5,736 nucleotides of DNA, taken from contig CAUJJQ010000210.1 of NCBI GenBank assembly GCA_963205285.1, positions 1 to 5,736 of the forward strand. The letters are read 5' to 3'. The first letter of the stretch is position 1, and each line of letters begins with the position of its first letter. The DNA is from Pseudomonadota bacterium. GTDB taxonomy: Bacteria > Pseudomonadota > Alphaproteobacteria > Sphingomonadales > Sphingomonadaceae. Positions 1 through 5,415 of this stretch are shown here, one piece after another. The position numbers were made by a program, and so were the translations under genes. The notes beneath the pieces are model-generated. The model was given only the letters and a program-made list of their open reading frames with translations, searched no databases and had not been told where the DNA came from.

Positions 1-1008
1 AGCGCCGGGGTAATCGCGGCGAGCGCGGGCAATCATGCCCAGGGTTTGGCCTATCATGGCGCAAGATTGGGTGTGCCGGTCACCATCGTCATGCCCAAGA
101 CGACACCGATGGTGAAGGTGCAGCAGACAGAGGCGCATGGCGCCGAAATAATCCTCCACGGCGAAAAATTTGACGATGCCTATGCCCATGCCCGTCAGTT
201 GGAGGGGGAACGCGGGCTCATCTTTGTCCATCCGTTTGACGACCCGCGCATCGCGGCGGGGCAGGGGACGGTGGCGCTCGAAATGCTCGAAGATGCGCCC
301 GAAATTGACACACTCATCATCCCCATCGGCGGTGGCGGGCTGTTTTCGGGGATGGCGACTGCGGCGCGCGCTTTGCGCCCAGACATTCGCCTGATCGGCG
401 TGCAGGCCGAACTTTACCCGTCGATGTATGCCGAACTCAACCATGTCGATATGGTGTGTGAGGGGGATACGCTGGCCGAAGGGATTGCGGTCAAACAGCC
501 AGGCGACATGACGCGCGCCATTGTCGCAGCCCATGCGGATGAGATTTTGCTGGTCGGCGAACGTCACCTTGAACGCGCGGTGTCGCTGATGCTGCAAATC
601 GAAAAAACGGTTGTCGAGGGGGCGGGCGCGGCGGGGCTGGCCGCAATGCTGGCGCATGCCGAAAAATTCACCGGCCGCAATGTTGGTTTGGTGCTGACCG
701 GCGGCAACATCGACCCGCGTCTGCTCGCCAATGTCCTGTTGCGCGATTTGGCTCGCGCCGGGCGGCTGGCACGGCTGCGCGTGCGGTTGCAGGACAGGCC
801 GGGCGCATTGTTCAACGTGATGCGGGTGTTCAATGATCAGCGCGTCAACATCGTTGAGATTTACCATCAGCGTATTTTCACCACGCTGCCCGCCAAGGGT
901 TTGATCACCGAAATTGAGTGCGAGACGCGCGACCGTGAACATCTCGACGCGCTGATGGCGGCGCTCAGAGTGGCCGGATATCAGGTGAATCTGGTCGAAC
1001 TGGCCTGA
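1..1008 (+). CDS. ilvA: Threonine ammonia-lyase (threonine dehydratase), medium form with C-terminal ACT domain; 5' end cut by the window
   Basis: This enzyme deaminates L-threonine to 2-oxobutanoate with PLP in the cytoplasm, the entry step to isoleucine synthesis or threonine catabolism. The reading frame is open from base 1, so the start lies upstream. An internal TTG at 46 is not the start, because the family motif SAGNHAQG is already encoded before it (visible residues 8-15). About 335 residues are seen. Forms of this type run to roughly 400, so some 70-80 N-terminal residues, including the PLP-binding lysine, are missing. The glycine loop PIGGGGLFSG that holds the PLP phosphate is at visible residues 108-117, EGAGAAGLAA at about 206-215 and TGGN at 233-236. 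Residues 258-335 form one ACT domain beginning ARLRVRLQDRPGALFNV. A single short ACT domain argues against the long, isoleucine-inhibited E. coli IlvA type. Whether the role is biosynthetic or catabolic cannot be told from sequence, so the symbol is provisional. No terminator hairpin with a T-run follows the TGA. Confidence 0.93.
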   Translation, partial: SAGVIAASAGNHAQGLAYHGARLGVPVTIVMPKTTPMVKVQQTEAHGAEIILHGEKFDDAYAHARQLEGERGLIFVHPFDDPRIAAGQGTVALEMLEDAPEIDTLIIPIGGGGLFSGMATAARALRPDIRLIGVQAELYPSMYAELNHVDMVCEGDTLAEGIAVKQPGDMTRAIVAAHADEILLVGERHLERAVSLMLQIEKTVVEGAGAAGLAAMLAHAEKFTGRNVGLVLTGGNIDPRLLANVLLRDLARAGRLARLRVRLQDRPGALFNVMRVFNDQRVNIVEIYHQRIFTTLPAKGLITEIECETRDREHLDALMAALRVAGYQVNLVELA

Positions 1009-1083
1009 TATTTACTGTCTCGTTCTGAATCATCTGTCCCGATGTGAATCACCCTCGCCCGTTTGCGGATGGTAAATGGGCTT

Positions 1084-1112
1084 TTGGCGAATCGCGATGC
1101 TTGGCATATCGT
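1084..1112 (+). promoter_or_regulatory. Weak sigma-70-like promoter candidate upstream of bpt
   Basis: TTGGCG (1084-1089) and TATCGT (1107-1112) are separated by 17 bases, each matching the -35/-10 consensus at four of six positions. It lies in the 164-base gap between the threonine ammonia-lyase stop and the bpt start. The same gap holds a direct repeat TGAATCA at 1026-1032 and 1045-1051 (19-base period), the second copy lying within a small palindrome GTGAATCAC (1044-1052). None of these is strong; bpt could also be read through from the upstream gene. Confidence 0.2.
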
Positions 1113-1125
1113 CGCCCACAGCAAT

Positions 1126-1151
1126 ATCGCGCCACGGGGGCAGGGCGCGAT
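1126..1151 (+). repeat. Perfect 8-bp inverted repeat just before the bpt ribosome-binding region
   Basis: ATCGCGCC (1126-1133) and GGCGCGAT (1144-1151) are exact reverse complements around a 10-base loop. The stem is GC-rich and ends two to three bases before the purine-rich AAGAGGGA (1153-1160), the likely Shine-Dalgarno region of bpt. There is no T-run after it, so it does not look like an intrinsic terminator. It may be a 5'-leader structure affecting ribosome access, or chance in GC-rich DNA. Confidence 0.4.
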
Positions 1152-1172
1152 TAAGAGGGATTGGGACAGAAG

Positions 1173-1943
1173 GTGACAGCGCCATTTCGCTTTCCGCGTT
1201 TTTTTGTGACCAGCCCCGCGCCGTGCCCTTATTTGCCGGGGCGGCAGGAGCGTAAGGTTTTTACCGAGCTGGCCGGCGGCAATGCGGTTGATCTGAACGA
1301 TGCGCTGGGCCGTATCGGTTTTCGTCGCAGCCAGAATGTCGCCTATCGCCCATCCTGTCAGGGGTGCAGCGCATGCATATCGGTTCGCGTCCGCACCGAC
1401 GATTTCGCGCCAACCAGCAGCCAGAAACGCAGTCTGAAGGCGCATGGCGACTTGGTCGTCGAAGCGCGCGAACCATGGGCGACGCAGGAACAATATGATT
1501 TGCTGGCGCGTTATCTCGCCCATCGCCACCCTGACGGCGGCATGGCGGATATGAGCGAGGATGATTTCGCCGCGATGGTCGAACAATCGCCGGTCGAAAC
1601 CTGCATGGTCGAATATCGTGAACCGTCGGTGGCGGGTAAACCGGGCCGTCTGGTCGGCGTATGTCTGACCGACCGGCAGGCGGATGGCCTGTCGATGGTA
1701 TATAGTTTTTTCGAACCGGATTGCGCCGAACGGCGCGGGCTGGGTACCTACATCATCCTTGATCATATCACCCGCACCGCGCGCGCGGGCCTGCCCTATG
1801 TCTATTTGGGCTATTGGATCGAAGGGTCGCCGCGCATGGCCTATAAGACGCGTTTTCGGCCGATTGAGCGGCTTGGCCCCAATGGCTGGCATGAAATGGA
1901 CGACAGCGAATTGGCCAATGTGGGTTCACCGATTACCGCGTGA
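1173..1943 (+). CDS. bpt: Bacterial aspartate/glutamate leucyltransferase / arginyl-tRNA--protein transferase (Bpt/Ate family)
   Basis: The enzyme transfers an amino acid (leucine in characterised bacterial Bpt, arginine in eukaryotic ATE1) from its aminoacyl-tRNA to proteins with N-terminal Asp or Glu, marking them for ClpS/ClpAP degradation. From the GTG at 1173 it has 256 residues, a usual length. Cys18 and the cluster [11 protein letters not shown] (Cys62, Cys65, Cys68) form the conserved cysteine-rich N-terminal region. The GNAT-like C-terminal half shows SFFEPD (178-183), [13 protein letters not shown] (187-199) and the family block [20 protein letters not shown] (211-230). GTG is preferred because it gives [15 protein letters not shown], the N-terminus I expect for alphaproteobacterial members. 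A TTG at 1161 would add four residues but sits directly against AAGAGGGA (1153-1160), too close for a good Shine-Dalgarno. Leucine versus arginine specificity is assigned by family, not by a residue seen here. No terminator is visible downstream. Confidence 0.93.
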   Translation: MTAPFRFPRFFVTSPAPCPYLPGRQERKVFTELAGGNAVDLNDALGRIGFRRSQNVAYRPSCQGCSACISVRVRTDDFAPTSSQKRSLKAHGDLVVEAREPWATQEQYDLLARYLAHRHPDGGMADMSEDDFAAMVEQSPVETCMVEYREPSVAGKPGRLVGVCLTDRQADGLSMVYSFFEPDCAERRGLGTYIILDHITRTARAGLPYVYLGYWIEGSPRMAYKTRFRPIERLGPNGWHEMDDSELANVGSPITA

Positions 1944-1986
1944 TAAAATTGCCATTCAAAAATGCGGTCAATATGCGTGTCGGCGG

Positions 1987-2030
1987 TTGACGGCGGGGCG
2001 CAATCGGGGCCATAGCTGAACCCATAAAAT
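1987..2030 (+). promoter_or_regulatory. Promoter-like elements upstream of the redox operon
   Basis: The 149-base gap between bpt and the fusion gene is the only space for an operon promoter. It contains a good -35-like TTGACG (1987-1992). CATAGC lies 18 bases on (2011-2016) as a poor -10, and there is a good -10-like TAAAAT (2025-2030) in an AT-rich patch (about 2018-2050) that lacks its own -35. GTCAA (1967-1971) and TTGAC (1987-1991) make an imperfect wide inverted repeat around the -35. No FNR box (TTGAT-N4-ATCAA) or CRP box (TGTGA-N6-TCACA) is seen. The exact promoter is therefore undecided. Confidence 0.3.
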
Positions 2031-2081
2031 AATAAGGTCGCTCAAAAATCTACGCAACCGGTTTTGCCGGACGTGGGGGCA

Positions 2082-2096
2082 ATGGGGGGGCGATGA
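2082..2096 (+). promoter_or_regulatory. G-run with a four-codon mini-ORF overlapping the start of the fusion gene
   Basis: A run of seven G (2084-2090) ends two bases before the ATG at 2093 and is the nearest Shine-Dalgarno-like sequence; another run of five G is at 2075-2079. An upstream ATG at 2082 reads Met-Gly-Gly-Arg and stops at TGA 2094-2096, so its stop overlaps the real start codon (ATGA). This geometry would permit translational coupling. One extra G in the run would put the upstream ATG in frame with the main gene. Whether the mini-ORF is translated is unknown. Confidence 0.35.
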
Positions 2097-4537
2097 GCGA
2101 ACCGTTCGACATCATCATTGTCGGTTCCGGGCCAGCTGGGCTGAGCGCGGCTGGGCGCGCGGCGGCGCGTGGGCTTTCCTATATCCTGCTCGAAAAAACC
2201 GACCATTTGTCGGACACGATATTCAAATATCAAAAGGGCAAGCATATCATGGCGACGCCTGTGCAGCTCGAACTGCGCAGCGATGTCGGCTTTGACGCGG
2301 GAAAACGCGAAGCGATATTGGGCGAGTGGGATAATGCCGGCGCGGCGCTCAATGTCGCCTATAAGGCAGATGTGTCCGCGATTACCGGTGAAAAGGATGG
2401 TTTCACCGTCGCCGCCGCCGATGGCAGAACATGGACAGGGCGGCATGTCATTCTCGCCATCGGGACACAGGGCAACCCCAACCGGCTGGCCGTTCCGGGT
2501 GCCGATTTGCCGCATATTCAATATACGCTGGATGATCCGGGCGAATATATTGACGAACATATTACGGTCGTGGGCGGTGGGGATGCCGGAATAGAAAATG
2601 CCCTGGGCCTCGCGCAGGATGAAGTGCAGGGCAATATCGTTACCATTTTGAACCGCGATGCCGGTTTCATTCGCGCGAAAGGCCCCAATGTCGCGGCGCT
2701 GATGGAATTGGCGGGGCGTGGGCGCATCACCCCCAAGACCGAAACATCCCCCGCCAAGGTCGAAGAAGGCTGGATAACGCTCAACACCCGCGATGGGGAG
2801 GAGCGGATTCGCTGCGACCGGATTATCGCGCGGCTGGGTTCCGCGCCGCCACGCAAATTTGTCGAAAGCTGCGGCATAGAATTTACCGGCCCCGACCGCG
2901 AAGCATTCCCCCGGCTGACGCCCACTTTTGAAACTACGGCACCGGGCATCTTTGTCATTGGCGCGCTCGCCGGATATCCGCTGATCAAGCATTGCATGAA
3001 TCAGGGGCATGATGTTGTCGAATTTATCGCCGGCAATACCGACCTGAAACCGGTCGATGAAAAGCTGCTGAGCCAAAAATTTGCCGGACTGCCCGGCGGG
3101 CGCTCGGTCGATGAATGGCTCGATTTTCTGGGCAGCCGGGTGGCGATTTTTGCCGATGTATCGCCGCTCCAGCTACGTGAGTTCATGCTCGATTCCGAAA
3201 CCCGCGCCTATCGCGCAGGCGAAGTTGTTTTCGAACGCAATGAACCGGGCTCCTCGCTCTTTGCCATCGCGGACGGCAATGTGGTGGTGGAGGTGGATGC
3301 CAATGACGCATCGCGCACCGTCCCCATCGAAACCGGGTCGATTTTTGGCGAAGTCGGGCTGATTTCGGGGCGGCGGCGCGGTGCCACCATCCGCGCTGGT
3401 TCGGATGCGATTTTGGTCGAAATGTCGCGCGCCGCCGCGCTGAAACTGATGAAGACCGCACCGGGGGCCAATCGCGCGATTACCCGCATCAGCCTTGAAC
3501 GCCAGTTATTGCAGATATTTGGCGCAGGGCTGACCCCTGCCGACCTCGTCGAAGCATTGGACGGGGCAGAGGTGGAGGGTATCCCCGCTGGCAAGGTGAT
3601 TTTGACCGAAGGCGATGTTGGCGATGATATTTATATCATCCGCCAAGGGTCGATGATCGTCGAAAAAAACATCGGCGGACGCGCTGTTTTCCTGCGCTAT
3701 CTGCCCGCCGGCAGCTATTTTGGCGAAATGGGGGTGATCAGCGGCGACCCACGCAATGCGACGATCAAGGCGGCGATCAAATCCGAAGTGGTCAAATTAC
3801 CCGGTGCCGCTTTTCGCAAAATGCTCGATGCAAAGCCCGACCTCAAAAAACGCATTCATGCCGAAATGGCCGACCGGCAGCAACTCAACGCCTTTATCTC
3901 CGGCCATCAGGAAGGGTTTTCGAGTGCGGTTGAACTATATTCGAAAACCGCAACTTTCCTGATCGACAAGGGGATTGGGGAGGCGACGGACGTCCTCCTC
4001 ATCGACGAAAAACTCTGTGTCGGCTGCGACAATTGCGAACGCGCCTGTGCCGATAGCCACGAAGGCTTGTCGCGGCTGGACCGGGAGGCTGGGGCGACCT
4101 TTGCGCATATCCATGTGCCGACATCCTGCCGTCACTGCGAACATCCGCACTGTATGTCGGATTGTCCGCCCAATGCCATCCATCGCGGGCCGGATGGCGA
4201 AGTGTTTATCGACGACACCTGTATCGGTTGCGGCAATTGTCAGCGTTATTGCCCCTATGGCGTCATCCGCATGGACGCGGTGCCGCCGGAAAAACCGAGT
4301 CTGCTTTCCTGGCTGTTTTTGGGGCGCGGGCCGGGGCCGGGGGAACCGACCAAAAAATGGGTCAAGAAAAATACGCCAGCAGGTGCCGAACGTCCCAAAA
4401 AGGCGATTAAGTGCGACATGTGTTCGGGGTTGGCGGGCGGGCCGGCCTGTGTGCGCGCCTGTCCGACGGGTGCGGCCATCCGCGTGTCGCCCGAAGCCTT
4501 TTTGTCGGTCGCTCGGCTGGATGAGGAGGCGGATTGA
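2093..4537 (+). CDS. Fusion oxidoreductase: FAD/NAD(P)H module, two cyclic-nucleotide-binding domains, four-cluster [4Fe-4S] ferredoxin module
   Basis: This 814-residue cytoplasmic protein has no signal peptide or membrane helix. Residues 1-315 are a two-dinucleotide-fold flavoprotein (thioredoxin reductase/YpdA-like). They show the FAD motif GSGPAG (11-16), the NAD(P)H motif VVGGGDAGIENA (159-170) and the closing FAD block GIFVIGALAGYPLIKHCMNQ (285-304). There is no CxxC pair before the second motif, so it is not a disulfide reductase of the TrxB type. Two CNB domains follow, about 348-465 and 475-590. Their phosphate-binding cassettes are IFGEVGLISGRRRGATI (417-433; Glu420, Arg429) and YFGEMGVISGDPRNATI (542-558; Glu545, Arg554). 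No helix-turn-helix accompanies them. Residues 633-800 hold 16 cysteines in four groups: 642/645/648/652, 679/682/687/691, 710/713/716/720 and 774/777/786/790. This is the DmsB/HybA-type electron-wire pattern. The likely role is to move NAD(P)H electrons through FAD and the Fe-S chain to the membrane protein encoded next, gated by a nucleotide. The electron direction, ligand and substrate are inferred or unknown. The domains share one uninterrupted frame. Confidence 0.92.
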   Translation: MSEPFDIIIVGSGPAGLSAAGRAAARGLSYILLEKTDHLSDTIFKYQKGKHIMATPVQLELRSDVGFDAGKREAILGEWDNAGAALNVAYKADVSAITGEKDGFTVAAADGRTWTGRHVILAIGTQGNPNRLAVPGADLPHIQYTLDDPGEYIDEHITVVGGGDAGIENALGLAQDEVQGNIVTILNRDAGFIRAKGPNVAALMELAGRGRITPKTETSPAKVEEGWITLNTRDGEERIRCDRIIARLGSAPPRKFVESCGIEFTGPDREAFPRLTPTFETTAPGIFVIGALAGYPLIKHCMNQGHDVVEFIAGNTDLKPVDEKLLSQKFAGLPGGRSVDEWLDFLGSRVAIFADVSPLQLREFMLDSETRAYRAGEVVFERNEPGSSLFAIADGNVVVEVDANDASRTVPIETGSIFGEVGLISGRRRGATIRAGSDAILVEMSRAAALKLMKTAPGANRAITRISLERQLLQIFGAGLTPADLVEALDGAEVEGIPAGKVILTEGDVGDDIYIIRQGSMIVEKNIGGRAVFLRYLPAGSYFGEMGVISGDPRNATIKAAIKSEVVKLPGAAFRKMLDAKPDLKKRIHAEMADRQQLNAFISGHQEGFSSAVELYSKTATFLIDKGIGEATDVLLIDEKLCVGCDNCERACADSHEGLSRLDREAGATFAHIHVPTSCRHCEHPHCMSDCPPNAIHRGPDGEVFIDDTCIGCGNCQRYCPYGVIRMDAVPPEKPSLLSWLFLGRGPGPGEPTKKWVKKNTPAGAERPKKAIKCDMCSGLAGGPACVRACPTGAAIRVSPEAFLSVARLDEEAD
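4523..4529 (+). promoter_or_regulatory. Strong Shine-Dalgarno that fixes the start of the membrane cytochrome gene
   Basis: GAGGAGG lies inside the last codons of the fusion gene, seven bases before the ATG at 4537. It selects that ATG over the in-frame TTG at 4534, which would add one residue. The fusion gene's TGA (4535-4537) shares its last base with this ATG, so the two genes are probably translationally coupled and made in related amounts. Confidence 0.75.
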
Positions 4538-5403
4538 TGGCGCGCACCCCACGCCGTGCCGCCGCGCAGGATGAACGGCAGCGCGATACGCTGCATACCG
4601 GTTTCCTCGCCTATGCCAATTATCGCTGGCTCAAAATATTGGCGGTCATTTGCGTCGTCGCCATCGCATCCTATTTGCTGATCGACATCACCCCGCGCCA
4701 CAATGGCGGCAGTTGGTATGGCTATACGCTGGGCACCATCGGCGCGCTCCTGATCTTGTGGTTGACGATGCTGGGTGTGCGCAAACGGGCGATGACGGCG
4801 GGCGGCTGGTCGTTAAAGGCGTGGGTTTCGGCACATGTCTATCTGGGGCTGTCGCTGATTGTCATTGCAACGCTGCACACCGGTTTTCAGCTTGGCTGGA
4901 ATGTCCATACGCTCGCCTGGACGTTGATGATGCTGGTCATCGCATCGGGCATTTGGGGGATTAGCGTTTATGCGGCGCTGCCCGCCGCTTTGTCGAACAA
5001 CCGCGATGAACGCACGCAGGCGCAGATGCTCGATGATATTCGCAGCCTCGACCGCCAGATACATGAGGCGGCACAGCCGCTCCCGCCGGAGGAGGCGGCA
5101 ATTGCCATCGCCTCGCTCGACCAGGATCCGTTCGCCGGATCACTCTGGGCGCGGCTCAGCGGGCGCTACCCTAAATGCGCGACGGCTGCGGCGCTTGCCC
5201 AATTGCGCTATGGCGGGGATGATGCGGCGATGGAAAAATTGAGCGGCTTGCTGAACCGCAAAAATGCTGCGCTGGGCCGGTTGCGGCGCCATCTGAAGCT
5301 GAAGGCGCTGCTCGAAATCTGGCTCTATGTCCATGTGCCGCTGACCTTTGCGCTGATCGCTGCGCTCAGCGCTCACATCATTTCTGTCTTTTTTTATTGG
5401 TAG
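4537..5403 (+). CDS. Five-helix membrane protein, probable di-haem b-type cytochrome partner of the fusion oxidoreductase
   Basis: It has 288 residues. Predicted membrane helices by eye lie at about 34-50, 60-81, 96-117, 124-149 and 260-285. Helix 3 carries His100 and His114 and helix 5 carries His266 and His280. Both pairs are His-x13-His, the spacing used by cytochrome b of bc1 complexes and by ferric-reductase-type proteins for two bis-histidine haems. Helices 3 and 5 run in the same direction, so His100/His266 would ligate one haem and His114/His280 the other. Positive charges (RKR at 82-84; RRHLKLK at 250-256) place the N-terminus and the long 150-257 loop in the cytoplasm, facing the Fe-S protein. 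This loop is soluble, charged and of no recognised fold; its only cysteine is Cys214. The gene overlaps the fusion gene by one base. The likely role is to carry electrons across the membrane or to quinone. The haem assignment rests on spacing alone. I recognise no named family with certainty. Confidence 0.85.
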   Translation: MARTPRRAAAQDERQRDTLHTGFLAYANYRWLKILAVICVVAIASYLLIDITPRHNGGSWYGYTLGTIGALLILWLTMLGVRKRAMTAGGWSLKAWVSAHVYLGLSLIVIATLHTGFQLGWNVHTLAWTLMMLVIASGIWGISVYAALPAALSNNRDERTQAQMLDDIRSLDRQIHEAAQPLPPEEAAIAIASLDQDPFAGSLWARLSGRYPKCATAAALAQLRYGGDDAAMEKLSGLLNRKNAALGRLRRHLKLKALLEIWLYVHVPLTFALIAALSAHIISVFFYW

Positions 5404-5408
5404 GGGGG
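5404..5408 (+). promoter_or_regulatory. G-rich Shine-Dalgarno for the FHA gene, abutting the previous stop codon
   Basis: GGGGG directly follows the TAG of the membrane cytochrome gene and ends seven bases before the ATG at 5416. The intergenic gap is only 12 bases, so this gene belongs to the same operon. The G-run style resembles the G7 tract before the first operon gene. Confidence 0.55.
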
Positions 5409-5415
5409 CGAACCA

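Noticed and set aside
46..48. TTG as start of the threonine ammonia-lyase
   Set aside because: Conserved PLP-lyase sequence (GVIAASAGNHAQG) is encoded in frame upstream of it, so it is internal and the gene is truncated by the window edge.
1044..1052. GTGAATCAC as a CRP-type operator
   Set aside because: The half-sites are separated by one base instead of the six needed for TGTGA-N6-TCACA, so it is only a short palindrome.
981..1892. 303-codon open frame on the minus strand
   Set aside because: It lies antisense to bpt, whose product is clearly recognisable. The minus-strand translation is rich in Arg/Ala/His with no recognisable domain, as expected for a shadow frame in GC-rich DNA.
1967..1991. 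GTCAA...TTGAC inverted repeat as an FNR/Nnr box for the redox operon
   Set aside because: The 15-base gap and half-site sequence do not fit TTGAT-N4-ATCAA; TTGACG here is better read as a possible -35 element.
2056..2070. AACCGGTT palindrome and CCGG-loop-CCGG as a terminator for bpt
   Set aside because: The stem is only four base pairs with no T-run after it, and it sits just before the next gene's start.
2042..3076. 344-codon open frame on the minus strand
   Set aside because: It is antisense to the FAD module, which has clear GxGxxG motifs on the + strand. The minus-strand protein shows no family pattern.
4534..4536. TTG as start of the membrane cytochrome gene
   Set aside because: The ATG three bases on (4537) is a better start codon with GAGGAGG at ideal seven-base spacing and the common TGATG stop-start overlap.
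2093..4537. Possible artificial fusion of separate genes by frameshift or misassembly
   Set aside because: The frame is continuous with coherent linkers, there is no internal stop, Shine-Dalgarno/start pair or remnant gene end at domain borders, and codon style looks uniform throughout.
3935..4552. 205-codon minus-strand frame over the Fe-S region, and similar frames at 4255-4701 and 5437-5700
   Set aside because: All oppose coding sequence with strong motifs (16 ordered cysteines; FHA elements). Their own translations are low-complexity and unconvincing.
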